Of a stretch of DNA of 64,000 nt, positions 47,918 to 58,218 are shown one piece after another. Origin of the DNA: Schleiferia thermophila (GTDB taxonomy: Bacteria > Bacteroidota > Bacteroidia > Flavobacteriales > Schleiferiaceae); NCBI RefSeq assembly GCF_003337435.1, contig NZ_QPJS01000001.1, positions 51,451 to 115,450 on the forward strand. Direction: 5' to 3'. How positions within the stretch are numbered: position 1 is the stretch's first letter; each line of letters begins with the position of its first letter. A program made the translations under genes and the position numbers. The notes beneath the pieces were generated by a model. The model was not told where the DNA came from. It saw only the letters and a list, made by a program, of their open reading frames with translations, and did not search any database.

Positions 47918-48319
47918 ATGTACAGCGATCCAATAGCTGATTTTCTAACCAGAATCCGAAATGCAGTAGCAGCAGGACACAAAGTAGTAGAAGCTCCTGT
48001 ATCAAAAATGAAGCTGGAAATAGCCAGAATACTCAAAGACAACGGTTACATTCACAGCTTCAAAGTAGTGAAACCGGATAAAGGACCGGAAATCATTAAA
48101 ATAGCGCTTAAGTACGATTCAGTAACCCGAATGCCTGCCATCAGAAGTATCAAAAGAGTAAGTACACCAGGTCTCAGAATTTACAAAGGAGTCAACGATT
48201 TGCCTCGGGTATTGAATTCACTTGGTATTGCCATCGTATCTACCAATAAAGGGGTAATGACCGACAAACAAGCCCGGAAAGAAAATACCGGAGGAGAGAT
48301 TATCTGCTATGTATATTAA
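47918..48319 (+). CDS. rpsH: 30S ribosomal protein S8
   Basis: The 133-residue protein has YSDPIADFLTRIRNA, the VSTNKGVMTDKQARKENTGGEIICYVY C-terminus typical of S8. In E. coli S8 represses the spc operon by binding its mRNA; no equivalent site was identified here. Confidence 0.96.
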   Translation: MYSDPIADFLTRIRNAVAAGHKVVEAPVSKMKLEIARILKDNGYIHSFKVVKPDKGPEIIKIALKYDSVTRMPAIRSIKRVSTPGLRIYKGVNDLPRVLNSLGIAIVSTNKGVMTDKQARKENTGGEIICYVY

Positions 48320-48333
48320 AAATTACTAACGAA

Positions 48334-48894
48334 ATGTCAAGAATAGGTAAACTTCCCATCACAGTGCCGGCCGGTGTAGAGGTAAACATCGGTTCCGACC
48401 AAATCACTGTAAAAGGTAAACTGGGAACTCTTACAACTAAATACAACCCTGTCGTTAAAATTGAAAAACAAGGAGATATCATTTCTTTGACCAGAACTTC
48501 TGATGATAAAAACACAAGGGCACTTCACGGACTTTACAGAGCTTTACTGGCCAATATGGTGACCGGTGTTTCCCAAGGATTTGAAAAACAACTTGAACTG
48601 GTAGGCGTCGGTTACAGAGCAAATGCGACTGGTCAGGTGCTTGACCTCTCGCTCGGGTATTCTCACAATATCGTCATAGAACTGCCAAAAGAAATCAAAG
48701 TTGAGACCATCAACGAAAAGGGAAAAAACCCAATTATTAAATTGTCTTCTTTTGACAAACAATTATTGGGAATGGTATGTGCAAAGATCCGTTCATTTCG
48801 AAAACCTGAACCTTATAATGGTAAAGGTATCCGTTTCGTGGGCGAAATAATACGTAGAAAAGCTGGTAAAACTGCAAGTAAAGGTAAAAAATAA
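48334..48894 (+). CDS. rplF: 50S ribosomal protein L6
   Basis: The 186-residue protein has MSRIGKLPITVPAGVEV, LELVGVGYRA, and the C-terminal RKPEPYNGKGIRFVGEIIRRKAGKTASKGKK of L6. Confidence 0.97.
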   Translation: MSRIGKLPITVPAGVEVNIGSDQITVKGKLGTLTTKYNPVVKIEKQGDIISLTRTSDDKNTRALHGLYRALLANMVTGVSQGFEKQLELVGVGYRANATGQVLDLSLGYSHNIVIELPKEIKVETINEKGKNPIIKLSSFDKQLLGMVCAKIRSFRKPEPYNGKGIRFVGEIIRRKAGKTASKGKK

Positions 48895-48897
48895 GCC

Positions 48898-49260
48898 ATG
48901 GCTCTGAGTAAAATTGAAAGAAAAACACGAATTCGTAAAAGAATACGAAAAGTGGTCAGCGGTACAGCCGACCGACCCAGACTCTCAGTCTTTAGAAGCA
49001 ATAAAGAGATCTATGCCCAATTGATTAACGATGACAACGGAACTACTTTAGTGGCAGCGTCTAGCCTTCAAAAAGATGTAAAAGACAAGATAAATGGCCT
49101 CACCAAAACTGATGCAGCCAGAGAAGTAGGAAAAGCCTTGGCCGCAAAAGCTCTTGAAAAAGGTATTGAACACTGTGCTTTTGACAGAGGCGGCAATCTC
49201 TATCACGGTAGAGTTAAAGCGTTGGCAGAAGGTGCTCGTGAAGCTGGACTAAAATTTTAA
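48898..49260 (+). CDS. rplR: 50S ribosomal protein L18
   Basis: The 120-residue protein has [63 protein letters not shown], the L18 signature. It binds 5S rRNA. Confidence 0.97.
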   Translation: MALSKIERKTRIRKRIRKVVSGTADRPRLSVFRSNKEIYAQLINDDNGTTLVAASSLQKDVKDKINGLTKTDAAREVGKALAAKALEKGIEHCAFDRGGNLYHGRVKALAEGAREAGLKF

Positions 49261-49266
49261 CAGACA

Positions 49267-49788
49267 ATGAAACTGAAAAACAATATTCAAAGAGTAAAAC
49301 CCAGTGGTCTTGAACTCGTAGATCGGCTCGTAGCTGTTAATAGGGTAACCAAAGTAACAAAAGGAGGTCGTCATTTTCGCTTCTCAGCTCTTGTGGTAGT
49401 TGGAAATGAAAATGGGGTAGCCGGTTATGGATTGGGCAAAAGTAATGATGTAAGTGAAGCCATTGCCAAAGGAGTGGAAGACGCCAAAAAGAATTTGGTG
49501 AAAATTCCAATTGTCAATCACACAGTACCTCACGAGCAGGAATCAAAATACGGTGGAGCCAGAGTGTTCTTACGGCCAGCCAGCCACGGTACAGGTGTAA
49601 TAGCCGGTGGTGCTATGCGGGCTGTGCTCGAATCCTTTGGCATCCACGATGTGCTCGCTAAATCCAAAGGCAGTTCCAATCCGCACAATGTGGTCAAAGC
49701 CACTTTCAAAGCACTGACCGAAATGCGCGATGCCTACACGGTGGCCAAAGATCGCGGAATTTCTGTAGAGAAAATGTTCAACTCCTAA
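49267..49788 (+). CDS. rpsE: 30S ribosomal protein S5
   Basis: The 173-residue protein has [37 protein letters not shown] and [38 protein letters not shown], typical of S5. Confidence 0.97.
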   Translation: MKLKNNIQRVKPSGLELVDRLVAVNRVTKVTKGGRHFRFSALVVVGNENGVAGYGLGKSNDVSEAIAKGVEDAKKNLVKIPIVNHTVPHEQESKYGGARVFLRPASHGTGVIAGGAMRAVLESFGIHDVLAKSKGSSNPHNVVKATFKALTEMRDAYTVAKDRGISVEKMFNS

Positions 49789-49797
49789 ACGTTATCA

Positions 49798-49980
49798 GTG
49801 GTGGAAAAAATAAAAGTAACCAAGATACGAAGCACCATTAAAGCTTCCAAAAACCAAAAGCTCAATATGAAAGCTTTAGGGTTGAAGAGGATCAACTCAA
49901 GCAATGAACTTGAATTGACACCACAAATTGCCGGAATCATCGAAAGAGTCAAACATCTGGTCAAAGTTGAAAAAATTTAA
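49798..49980 (+). CDS. rpmD: 50S ribosomal protein L30 (GTG start)
   Basis: The short product (59-60 residues) has KIKVTKIRSTIKASKNQKLNMKALGLKRIN, the L30 pattern. There is no ATG: two consecutive GTG codons at 49798 and 49801 are the possible starts, the latter giving the usual N-terminus. Confidence 0.93.
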   Translation: MVEKIKVTKIRSTIKASKNQKLNMKALGLKRINSSNELELTPQIAGIIERVKHLVKVEKI

Positions 49981-49983
49981 ACA

Positions 49984-50433
49984 ATGAAATTACAAGATCT
50001 AAAACCTGTAGAAGGATCTACTCACAAAGAAAAAAGAATAGGCAGGGGAGAAGGCAGCGGGCATGGCGGTACTTCTACTCGTGGTCACAAAGGTGATAAG
50101 CAACATTCTGGCTACAGAATTAAAAGAGGATTTGAAGGAGGTCAGATGCCTCTTCAAAGAAGAATTCCAAAATTTGGATTTAAAAACTTCAATAGAGTAG
50201 AATACAGGGCCATAAATTTGGATGTCATTCAATCACTGATTGACCAACAAAAAGTGGAAGGGCGTATTGCACCTGATGACTTGGTAAAATTGGGACTTGC
50301 CGGAAAAAATGACTTGATTAAAATTCTTGGCCGGGGAGAGTTGAAGACTAAAATCGAAGTTGTAGCACACAAATTCTCCAATTCTGCCATTGAGGCCATA
50401 AAAAATGCCGGTGGAGAAGTTGTGACCATTTAA
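49984..50433 (+). CDS. rplO: 50S ribosomal protein L15
   Basis: The 149-residue protein has GRGEGSGHGGTSTRGHKGDKQHSG, a Gly/basic-rich start, and GFEGGQMPLQRRIPKFGF typical of L15. Confidence 0.97.
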   Translation: MKLQDLKPVEGSTHKEKRIGRGEGSGHGGTSTRGHKGDKQHSGYRIKRGFEGGQMPLQRRIPKFGFKNFNRVEYRAINLDVIQSLIDQQKVEGRIAPDDLVKLGLAGKNDLIKILGRGELKTKIEVVAHKFSNSAIEAIKNAGGEVVTI

Positions 50434-50443
50434 TTTCAGCCCA

Positions 50444-51787
50444 ATGAAAAAGTTTCTTGAAGTACTGAAAAATATATGGAGTATCGAAGAGCTGAAAAAC
50501 AAGCTCCTGCTCACGCTTGGATTGCTGTTTGTTTACCGTCTGGGCTCCAATGTGGTCTTGCCGGGTATTAACCCCGAAAGCCTTTCAGCACTTCAGCAGC
50601 AAACTGATGACAACAACCTCCTGGGCATATTAAATGCTTTCACGGGTGGAGCATTTGCAAATGCCAGTATAATGGCATTGGGCATTATGCCCTATATTTC
50701 TGCAAGTATCGTTATTCAGCTGCTGGGCATTGCAGTGCCCAGCATCCAGAAACTCGATAAAGAAGGAGAGAGTGGCAGGAGAAAGAAAAACAATTATACA
50801 CGTTTTCTTACCATATTCATCACTCTTGCTCAGGCGCCCGGTTATCTGGCCAATCTGATAGCCCAACAGGTAGAAATCACCATCAGTCCGTCCACCTTTT
50901 GGTTTTTAGGAATCATTGTATTGGTCACAGGTACCATTTTCGCAATGTGGCTCGGCGAGCGCATTACCGATAAGGGCATTGGAAATGGAATCTCACTGCT
51001 CATTATGATTGGAATCATAGCAACCTTGCCTCAGGCTTTCCTACAAGAGCTCATTACCAAACTCGAAAATCAAACCGGAGGATTACCCATCTTTCTGGTC
51101 GAGATTGCAGCCTTGTTTGTTGTAATTCTGCTTTCAGTAGCACTTGTATCTGCTACGAGAAAAATTCCTGTCCAATATGCTCGCAGAGTAGCTGGTGGAA
51201 GATTGGCCGACAATCAGATTACCAGAAGCTATATTCCCCTCAAAGTCAATGCAGCTGGAGTAATGCCCATCATCTTTGCTCAGGCCATCATGTTTATTCC
51301 CATCACTGTGCTGACCTACGCCGGCAGTACCGAAAGCACCGGCTGGATCGTAACACTCTTTGGCAACATCAGTGGATTTTGGTACAACTTTCTCTTCGCA
51401 GTGCTGATCATCCTCTTTACATATTTTTATACGGCTATCCAGATCAACACCAATCAGATGGCCGAAGATTTAAAGAGAAATGGAGGTTTTATTCCCGGCA
51501 TCAAGCCAGGAAAACCTACTGCTGAATACATCGACCTGATTTTGTCCAGAATCACACTTCCCGGCTCTATATTTCTAGCCTTGATAGCTATCCTACCAGC
51601 CTTTGCGATGAGCGCTGGAGTTACCACTCAGTTTGCTTACTTCTATGGCGGTACTTCCTTGGTCATAATGGTAGGTGTGATCATCGATACCTTGCAGCAG
51701 ATTGAAAGTTATTTGCTTGCACGGCACTACGATGGATTGATACAAAGCGGAAGAATCAGGGGTAGATCGTCGGTATCAGTAGAATAA
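50444..51787 (+). CDS. secY: Preprotein translocase subunit SecY
   Basis: SecY forms the protein-conducting channel of the inner membrane. The 447-residue protein has ten hydrophobic segments and the conserved [29 protein letters not shown], and the cytoplasmic loop [21 protein letters not shown]. It lies between rplO and infA in the standard spc order. Confidence 0.97.
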   Translation: MKKFLEVLKNIWSIEELKNKLLLTLGLLFVYRLGSNVVLPGINPESLSALQQQTDDNNLLGILNAFTGGAFANASIMALGIMPYISASIVIQLLGIAVPSIQKLDKEGESGRRKKNNYTRFLTIFITLAQAPGYLANLIAQQVEITISPSTFWFLGIIVLVTGTIFAMWLGERITDKGIGNGISLLIMIGIIATLPQAFLQELITKLENQTGGLPIFLVEIAALFVVILLSVALVSATRKIPVQYARRVAGGRLADNQITRSYIPLKVNAAGVMPIIFAQAIMFIPITVLTYAGSTESTGWIVTLFGNISGFWYNFLFAVLIILFTYFYTAIQINTNQMAEDLKRNGGFIPGIKPGKPTAEYIDLILSRITLPGSIFLALIAILPAFAMSAGVTTQFAYFYGGTSLVIMVGVIIDTLQQIESYLLARHYDGLIQSGRIRGRSSVSVE

Positions 51788-51800
51788 ACAAAAATCAGGA

Positions 51801-52016
51801 ATGGCGAAACAGTCCTTAATCGAACAAGACGGAACCATTATCGAGGCCCTTTCAAATGCTATCTTTAGGGTGGAACTTGAAAATGGCCACGTTGTGACCG
51901 CACACATATCGGGCAAAATGCGTATGAATTACATCAGACTCTTGCCCGGTGACAAAGTGAAAATGGAGATATCTCCCTATGATTTAACCAAAGCAAGAAT
52001 TATTTACAGATATTAA
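51801..52016 (+). CDS. infA: Translation initiation factor IF-1
   Basis: The 71-residue S1-fold protein has [51 protein letters not shown], the IF-1 signature. It lies between secY and rpmJ. Confidence 0.96.
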   Translation: MAKQSLIEQDGTIIEALSNAIFRVELENGHVVTAHISGKMRMNYIRLLPGDKVKMEISPYDLTKARIIYRY

Positions 52017-52023
52017 TACAGTC

Positions 52024-52140
52024 ATGAAAGTAAGAGCATCACTAAAAAAAAGAAGTCCTGAATGCAAAATCGTTCGCAGAAAAGGACGTCTTTATGTCAT
52101 CAACAAAAAGAATCCTAAATACAAACAAAGACAAGGATAA
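52024..52140 (+). CDS. rpmJ: 50S ribosomal protein L36, zinc-free form
   Basis: This 38-codon gene starts at ATG 52024 and ends at TAA 52140. The product begins [20 protein letters not shown] and ends KYKQRQG, the L36 pattern. Only one Cys is present and the CxxC...CxxxH zinc ligands are missing, so it is the C-minus form. It sits seven bases after infA and ten before rpsM. Confidence 0.95.
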   Translation: MKVRASLKKRSPECKIVRRKGRLYVINKKNPKYKQRQG

Positions 52141-52150
52141 TACGTAAGCT

Positions 52151-52528
52151 ATGGCAAGAATTGCAGGTATTGATTTACCAAAAAACAAAAGAGGTGAAAT
52201 AGGTCTGACCTATATTTTTGGAATAGGCAGGAGCCGTGCCCGTACCATCCTCGATATGGCAGGTGTCGACTACGATACCAAAGTACAAAACTGGACCGAT
52301 GAACAGATCCAGGCCATTCGCCGTGCTATTTCAGAAAACTTCAAAGTAGAAGGTGAACTGAGATCAGAAATCCAACTCAATATCAAAAGGCTCATGGACA
52401 TTGGATGCTACAGAGGAATCAGACATAGAAATGGCCTGCCGGTAAGAGGACAGAGAACCAAAACCAATTCACGTACCCGCAAAGGCAAGAGAAAAACCGT
52501 AGCGAACAAGAAGAAAGCCACCAAATAA
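52151..52528 (+). CDS. rpsM: 30S ribosomal protein S13
   Basis: The 125-residue protein has [60 protein letters not shown], the S13 pattern. Confidence 0.97.
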   Translation: MARIAGIDLPKNKRGEIGLTYIFGIGRSRARTILDMAGVDYDTKVQNWTDEQIQAIRRAISENFKVEGELRSEIQLNIKRLMDIGCYRGIRHRNGLPVRGQRTKTNSRTRKGKRKTVANKKKATK

Positions 52529-52540
52529 TTAAGTACTCCT

Positions 52541-52930
52541 ATGGCTAAAAATACAAAAACCGTAAAGAAGCGCATTGTAAAAGTAGAAGCTGCTGGTGAA
52601 GCGCATATAAATGCTACTTTTAACAACATCATCATTTCCCTTACCAATTTAAACGGACAGGTTATCAGCTGGTCATCAGCCGGAAAAATGGGTTTTCGTG
52701 GGTCAAAAAAGAACACCCCCTATGCAGCTCAAATGGCCGCTGAAGACGCTGCCAAAGCTGCATTGGAAGCCGGCCTGAAAAAGGTGAAGGTCTATGTAAA
52801 AGGCCCAGGGGCGGGAAGAGAAGCGGCCATCCGAACAATTCACAACACCGGTATTGAGGTAACTGAAATCCTCGATATTACCCCCATACCACATAACGGA
52901 TGCAGACCACCAAAGAAAAGAAGAGTTTAA
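52541..52930 (+). CDS. rpsK: 30S ribosomal protein S11
   Basis: The 129-residue protein has [44 protein letters not shown] and [11 protein letters not shown], followed by [12 protein letters not shown], typical of S11. Confidence 0.97.
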   Translation: MAKNTKTVKKRIVKVEAAGEAHINATFNNIIISLTNLNGQVISWSSAGKMGFRGSKKNTPYAAQMAAEDAAKAALEAGLKKVKVYVKGPGAGREAAIRTIHNTGIEVTEILDITPIPHNGCRPPKKRRV

Positions 52931-52959
52931 TTATTGTAATTATCTAGATCAAACAAAAA

Positions 52960-53556
52960 ATGGCAAGATACAGAGGTCCTTTATCCAAAATAGCCAGAAA
53001 ATTCGGCGAACCAATTTTTGGTCCGGACAAGGCACTTGAGAGAAAAAACTATCCTCCGGGTCAGCACGGTTTTGCTCGAAAAAGAGGAAAAAAATCAGAA
53101 TATGCCGTTCAGCTCGCAGAAAAGCAGAAGGCCAAATACACCTATGGAATCCTTGAAAGGCAATTTGAAAACCTCTTTCAAAAAGCAAATCGCCTGAAAG
53201 GTATTACCGGTGAAACCCTACTCCAACTCTGTGAGACAAGACTCGACAACGTAGTATATCGCCTTGGCATCGCTCCCACCAGAAGGGCAGCTCGCCAGTT
53301 GGTATCTCATCGTCACATTGAAGTAAACGGAGAAATAGTCAACATTCCCTCTTATCAGCTTAAACCAGGTGATGTGATTTCAGTACGCCAAAAATCACGC
53401 TCAATGGATGCCATTAACCTTACAAAAGGCACTCAAATGGATTGGCTTGAATGGAATAGTGCCACAGCATCCGGACGTCTTCTCAATGTACCTCAAAGGG
53501 AGCAAATTCCGGAAAACATCAAAGAGCAACTTATCGTAGAGTTGTATTCTAAATAA
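52960..53556 (+). CDS. rpsD: 30S ribosomal protein S4
   Basis: The 198-residue protein has [42 protein letters not shown] and the S4 RNA-binding domain [33 protein letters not shown]. No N-terminal Cys cluster is present, so it is of the zinc-free type. The only larger gap nearby (29 bases) precedes it. Confidence 0.97.
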   Translation: MARYRGPLSKIARKFGEPIFGPDKALERKNYPPGQHGFARKRGKKSEYAVQLAEKQKAKYTYGILERQFENLFQKANRLKGITGETLLQLCETRLDNVVYRLGIAPTRRAARQLVSHRHIEVNGEIVNIPSYQLKPGDVISVRQKSRSMDAINLTKGTQMDWLEWNSATASGRLLNVPQREQIPENIKEQLIVELYSK

Positions 53557-53577
53557 TCACCTCAAACAACTGATTTT

Positions 53578-54573
53578 ATGGCTATTTTAAGTTTCCAAAA
53601 GCCTGACAAAGTAATATTGATCCATAGCGACGACTTCGAGGGTCAATTCGAATTCAGACCCCTCGAACCAGGGTATGGCCTTACCATCGGAAATGCACTC
53701 AGACGTGTTTTGCTCTCAAGTCTCGAAGGCTATGCTATTTCCTCTGTCCGTATCGAAGGAGTAGAACATGAATTTTCTACCATCAAAGGCGTGGTGGAAG
53801 ATGTCACTGAAATCGTTCTCAATCTTAAACAAGTAAGACTGAAGAACCAAATTCCTTCGCAAGAGAATGAACTTGTAAAAGCCAACTTTTCTGGTAAGGA
53901 CCGCATTACTGCAGGCGACCTGGGCAGTTTTATTTCAGCTTTCAAAGTGTTAAATCCCGAGCTGGTCATCTGTAACCTCGATCCATCTGTTTCTCTGTCT
54001 TTAGAGTTTACGATCGATAAAGGAAGGGGTTATGTGCCCGCAGAAGATAACAAAAAAAGCAATGCACCACTCGGCACCATTTTTATCGATACCATCTATA
54101 CACCGATAAAAAATGTAAAATACAGCATCGAAAACTACCGTGTCGAGCAGAAAACAGACTATGAAAAACTCATCATAGAAATCACCACCGACGGTAGCAT
54201 ATCTCCTCAAGATGCTCTGACAGAAGCAGCCAAAATATTGATTGAACATTTTATGCTCTTCTCCGACAAACTGGTAAATGTAGAACCAGTGAAAAAAGAG
54301 GAAGAACCGGATACATTTGATGAAGAAATCATCAGAATGCGCAATCTGCTCAAAACCAAGCTCACAGACCTAGACCTTTCCGTAAGAGCTCTCAACTGTC
54401 TGAAAGCTGCTGAAGTTGAAACACTTGGTGACCTGGTGACGTATACCAAACAGGACCTGATGAAATTCAGAAATTTCGGTAAAAAATCCCTGACCGAACT
54501 CGATGAACTGATAGAGTCCAAAGGATTGCACTTCGGAATGGACCTTTCCAAATACAAACTAGATAAGGAATAA
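53578..54573 (+). CDS. rpoA: RNA polymerase alpha subunit
   Basis: The 331-residue protein has the alpha N-terminal domain ([55 protein letters not shown]), a short acidic linker and the alpha C-terminal domain ([44 protein letters not shown]). It is followed two bases later by rplQ. Confidence 0.97.
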   Translation: MAILSFQKPDKVILIHSDDFEGQFEFRPLEPGYGLTIGNALRRVLLSSLEGYAISSVRIEGVEHEFSTIKGVVEDVTEIVLNLKQVRLKNQIPSQENELVKANFSGKDRITAGDLGSFISAFKVLNPELVICNLDPSVSLSLEFTIDKGRGYVPAEDNKKSNAPLGTIFIDTIYTPIKNVKYSIENYRVEQKTDYEKLIIEITTDGSISPQDALTEAAKILIEHFMLFSDKLVNVEPVKKEEEPDTFDEEIIRMRNLLKTKLTDLDLSVRALNCLKAAEVETLGDLVTYTKQDLMKFRNFGKKSLTELDELIESKGLHFGMDLSKYKLDKE

Positions 54574-54575
54574 AA

Positions 54576-55121
54576 ATGAGACACGGACGTAAAGTAAACC
54601 ACCTTGGCAGAAAAACAGGTCATAGAAAGAGCATGCTTTCCAATATGGCCAGCTCTCTGTTACTACATAAACGAATCACCACCACACTTGCCAAAGCCCG
54701 GGAATTGAGAAAATTTGTAGAACCTCTCATAACCCGCTCTAAAGAAGACAGCACTCACAACCGAAGAATCGCTTTTGCCAATCTCAAAAATAAGTATGCC
54801 GTAACGGAACTTTTCAGAGAAATTTCGGTAAAAGTAGCTGACCGCCCCGGAGGATATACCCGCATTATCAAGTTGGGCAATCGACTCGGTGACAATGCGG
54901 AAATGGCATTAATTGAATTGGTCGATTACAATACGACTTACACAAATGAAAAATCGGCCAAAAAGACCCGCAGAAGCAGGAGAAGTAAATCAAAGGCAGA
55001 GGGGACTGCTCCAGTTGAGGTACAATCAGCTGCCCCTGAAGCAGAGGCTCCCACCATTTCACCTGCTGATTCGCCGGCCAATGAGGCCACCTCGACTTCC
55101 GAGAACGAGGATAAAGCCTGA
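54576..55121 (+). CDS. rplQ: 50S ribosomal protein L17 with acidic C-terminal extension
   Basis: Residues 1-115 are L17 ([45 protein letters not shown]). The remaining 65 residues are a low-complexity Ala/Pro/Glu/Ser-rich tail ([19 protein letters not shown]), longer than in E. coli L17 (127 residues). Such tails are seen in other Bacteroidota. Last gene of the cluster. Confidence 0.96.
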   Translation: MRHGRKVNHLGRKTGHRKSMLSNMASSLLLHKRITTTLAKARELRKFVEPLITRSKEDSTHNRRIAFANLKNKYAVTELFREISVKVADRPGGYTRIIKLGNRLGDNAEMALIELVDYNTTYTNEKSAKKTRRSRRSKSKAEGTAPVEVQSAAPEAEAPTISPADSPANEATSTSENEDKA

Positions 55122-55144
55122 GCATTCCAGTTGTAATTTTTAAC

Positions 55145-55179
55145 AAAAAGGTAAAGCCAACTGCTTTACCTTTTTTTTT
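55145..55179 (+). terminator. Terminator of the ribosomal protein cluster
   Basis: A 13-bp stem (55145-55157 with 55163-55175; core GGTAAAGC/GCTTTACC) with a 5-base loop is followed by a T-tract. A matching A-tract on the other arm makes it potentially bidirectional. Confidence 0.93.
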
Positions 55180-55524
55180 GCTTTCCCTATTGGTGGAAAT
55201 TTCTCTAGGTCAAAGAGAGTTTCAGATTTTGCATCAAGAATTTAGTGCGGATAACCCGGTGAATTACGACGGAACTCACATTTCTCTTCACTGTTGTATT
55301 TCGTCATCTAACGTAATTCTGCTGGATGTTACAGCCAAAGAGTTATCAGCAATGAAGGTGATCACCTACATCACGCTGATTATTTTCCACAGAGGTGATT
55401 TCCATAATATGAGCCATTGAGCATACATCATTGTCGGAGATATATCTGCGTCTGTGCCTCCGGTTAAAATGATATTTATAAGAGATAATACATTCATTAC
55501 CAATGCATTGCTACAGGGTAATGA

Positions 55525-55791
55525 GGGATTTTTAGATTTTCTTTTATACAACTGGAAAAAAAGGTTTACATCTCAGATGCCTTCTCAGGAGGGGCCTGGC
55601 GCATTAAGATAGGATGGTGTACCGCCATTGATTTCGAAAGCAGAGAAAAATCCTCAATGGATTAGAAACAGTTGGAAATTGTGTATCATGGGACGAACGG
55701 ATATGGCCTGATAACGGGCGAAGACAAAAGAAGCTATTGGATAAAAAAGGTACCTTTACTGGTGATGAGCACTGTTAGACCCGAAGTCTGA
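55525..55791 (+). pseudogene. Possible decayed coding remnant, unknown family
   Basis: From 55525 to the TGA at 55789-55791 the frame is open except for one TAG at 55663-55665. The two halves read like protein (LEKKVYISDAFSGGAWRIKI and LITGEDKRSYWIKKVPLLV), with aromatic and charged alternation. I recognise no family and no start codon fits well, so this could also be chance. Confidence 0.25.
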
Positions 55792-55815
55792 AGCTATTTA
55801 GGTGCTACAGATGTC

Positions 55816-57471
55816 TCAAAACTCCAACTGAGCGATTTCCTCCTCAGCAAAAAAGTAAAGCAATACAGACCAGGCTGCCCAAACCAATGCACCGCAAAAA
55901 ATGCCAGCAGCAAGTGAGTTGAAATATCCGCTGCCCGCTATCACTACCAACACAGATGGAGCAACACAAAAGGTAAGCATTGCGACGTAGCCCAGCGGCA
56001 AAAAAAGGTAGCGATCCAGCGCGTTGCGAACTCTCAATTTTACATTGAGCTGGTATAGAAACCCCGTCAGATATACCACTTCCGATGCAATTACACAGCC
56101 CAGTACGAAGTAAAAATCTATGCCTCCGGCTATCCATACTGGCAGATAAAACACAGTGGTTAAAAGTCCTATCTGAAGTAAATCCAACAAAATAAAAAAG
56201 AAAAATTTCCTTGCGGTGGTGTCAGGGATCAATGCAAATATTGGCCTGGCAAGGTCACCAATGCGCACACGCATCCATCCGGCAAAAAAGGAGAGGAACA
56301 TCAGCAGGATAAAGCTTACAGTGGCGATTTCTGAGAGGTTGTCAGCATCTACTACTCCTAGTCCATACAACAAGCCAAGAAGAACGCCCAATACACCCAT
56401 TACCAGCGTAGTAGGGTCGACAACCGGAAGGCCCGATTGTCGGAAGCTCATTACCCAATTTTTCCAGAAGAGCGCTACAGCGCCCCTGCCAAATTCCTTG
56501 TGGTGCCGTATGGTGCGCGTATTGATCGCCCAGCTGTACTCTACATCGTCCGACAATTGGGATTCGCCAGAGCGGATTTGTTCAGCTCTGGTCTGCAATT
56601 CTGTGGAAGCCAGTACGTCTTCGTAATAATTCTTGCCAAGTACATAAACACCTGCTGGTAGCGCAGCCGAAGTTGCTGCAAACAGCAGTAAATTTAAACT
56701 GAACAATTGACCTTCCAATATGGATGTTACACTGGCCTGAAACCACCCGACATACGGAACGAATTGAAAACTCCCGTGTACAAATACTGCACGCACTAAT
56801 TCCTTCACCCCCCGGAAGTCGGATATTTTTACTGCAATAGCCAACAGTGCTGAAATCAGAAGAAGATTCCGCACCCACCGAATGTGCCGGACAGCCCTTT
56901 GGGACTGCCCGCCGGCCACATAGCTGAAGATCAAAAACTGGATAGGCCGCAAGCTGAAGAAAAAAAGACCAACCGGCAATGCCAGAGCAAACAACTTAAC
57001 GGTATCAAAAGGCAGCTGTTCCGGAGTTAGAAACACAAAAAAATAGAGCAAAACAACCAAAGCAGAGAATAAGGCCGGCAGCAAACTCTTGACCATTTGG
57101 TAGAGAAGGATGGACTGTGGCCTGAAAGGTCCGGGAAATAAAAAGTGGGTATCGGCATTGATAAAAAAGGTAGTATTTTTTTTCACTGCTCTGTTGAGCA
57201 CAATGAGCAGCGCCACCAGTGCCCCAATTCCTGAGACAGCACTTAGTACCACCACAAGCTTATCAAAAGCCTCATTAGAAACGGGATACAAGCTGTCTAT
57301 GTCCGGATAGCCACTTTCCGGTGCGGTGACCATGACCACCCGTCTGTAGATAAAAAATCCGAAAAACACAACCACTACAAGCCACCTCCATGGCTTTTTC
57401 AGAGCCATCTTGAGGTTGTTTTTCAAGATCAATAAATCTTTAATCAGCAGAACCTTCCATGGATGCTTCAT
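55816..57471 (-). CDS. ABC-2 type exporter, membrane subunit
   Basis: The 551-residue protein has around twelve hydrophobic segments grouped in two halves with a long cytoplasmic middle (TRAEQIRSGESQLSDDVEYSWAIN...). It overlaps the upstream ATPase gene by 32 bases. The pattern resembles the large permeases of Bacteroidota ABC-2-like exporters. The cargo is unknown. Confidence 0.82.
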   Translation of the reverse strand: MKHPWKVLLIKDLLILKNNLKMALKKPWRWLVVVVFFGFFIYRRVVMVTAPESGYPDIDSLYPVSNEAFDKLVVVLSAVSGIGALVALLIVLNRAVKKNTTFFINADTHFLFPGPFRPQSILLYQMVKSLLPALFSALVVLLYFFVFLTPEQLPFDTVKLFALALPVGLFFFSLRPIQFLIFSYVAGGQSQRAVRHIRWVRNLLLISALLAIAVKISDFRGVKELVRAVFVHGSFQFVPYVGWFQASVTSILEGQLFSLNLLLFAATSAALPAGVYVLGKNYYEDVLASTELQTRAEQIRSGESQLSDDVEYSWAINTRTIRHHKEFGRGAVALFWKNWVMSFRQSGLPVVDPTTLVMGVLGVLLGLLYGLGVVDADNLSEIATVSFILLMFLSFFAGWMRVRIGDLARPIFALIPDTTARKFFFFILLDLLQIGLLTTVFYLPVWIAGGIDFYFVLGCVIASEVVYLTGFLYQLNVKLRVRNALDRYLFLPLGYVAMLTFCVAPSVLVVIAGSGYFNSLAAGIFCGALVWAAWSVLLYFFAEEEIAQLEF

Positions 57472-58192
57472 CGACGGGGGAAGATTGGGTTAATGTGAAA
57501 AAGATGTCTTCAAGCGTGTGGACCTCGTTTCCAAAGTGGGTTTTCAGTTCGGCTGGTGTACCATTCCACAGTAAAGTTCCGGTGCGCATGATCAACAAGC
57601 GGTCAGCAAAGCGCTCAACTGTATCCAGTATATGGGTAGAAATCAGCAAGGTTTTTCCTTTTTGCTTTTCTTCTGCCATTAACAGTTTGACTTCTCTGAT
57701 GGCTTTTGGATCGAGCCCAATGAGCGGTTCGTCGAGCATAATAAAGTCAGGATTGTGAAGGAATGCCGTACAGATGCTTACTTTTTGGCGCATTCCTTTG
57801 GAGAGCTCACGGCCGAGTTTGTTGCGGTGCTCTGTCAGCTCAAACCGTTCGAAAAGCTCTTCAGCCCTGGGTTTCCAATTGTTCAGGCCATAGGCCTGCG
57901 CAATGAACTGCATGTGTTCCCAGGCAGTCAGCAGAGGGTAAGGTTCCGGCATTTCCGGCACATAGGCCATTCTTCGCTTGGCTTCGATAGAGGTGTGATC
58001 GTATCCGGCAATGGTGATGGAGCCGGTGTCGAGTCGCAGGAGTCCGGCTATGCATTTGATGGTAGTGCTCTTTCCGGCTCCGTTAGGACCAATCAACCCG
58101 GCAGTCTGGCCGCTGTCAAGTTCAAAACTCAATTCCTTGACGGCGTATTCACCTTTTTTGAAGGACTTGGATACTTGTGATAGGTTGAGCAT
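57440..58192 (-). CDS. ABC exporter ATP-binding protein
   Basis: The 250-residue ATPase has Walker A GLIGPNGAGKSTTIK, the CcmA-type signature LSKGMRQKVSICTAFLHNP, Walker B FIMLDEPLIGLDP and the H-loop STHILD. The open frame starts at 58270, but ATG at 58192 (MLNLSQVSKSFKKGEYAVKELSF) is the family start and follows a promoter-like box. It overlaps the permease gene, with which it forms an exporter. Confidence 0.93.
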   Translation of the reverse strand: MLNLSQVSKSFKKGEYAVKELSFELDSGQTAGLIGPNGAGKSTTIKCIAGLLRLDTGSITIAGYDHTSIEAKRRMAYVPEMPEPYPLLTAWEHMQFIAQAYGLNNWKPRAEELFERFELTEHRNKLGRELSKGMRQKVSICTAFLHNPDFIMLDEPLIGLDPKAIREVKLLMAEEKQKGKTLLISTHILDTVERFADRLLIMRTGTLLWNGTPAELKTHFGNEVHTLEDIFFTLTQSSPVDEASMEGSAD

Positions 58193-58210
58193 GAGGGATG
58201 GATTACAAGT

Positions 58211-58218
58211 CAAAAATA
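58211..58218 (-). promoter_or_regulatory. Candidate -7 promoter box (TATTTTTG) for the ABC exporter operon
   Basis: On the minus strand TATTTTTG matches TAnnTTTG and lies 18 bases before the ATPase ATG, supporting that start. A TTG is 15 bases further upstream, slightly closer than usual. Confidence 0.5.

Larger units (their letters stand above)
55122..55815. other. Gene-poor region between rplQ and the ABC exporter
   Basis: Apart from the terminator at 55145-55179, I see no convincing gene in about 640 bases. A short plus-strand frame (55178-55420) has no recognisable features. A second, interrupted frame at 55525-55791 is listed as a possible remnant. Confidence 0.6.

Noticed and set aside
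55178..55420. 80-residue plus-strand frame after the rplQ terminator
   Set aside because: It begins directly in the terminator T-tract and has no recognisable domain, signal or helix pattern.
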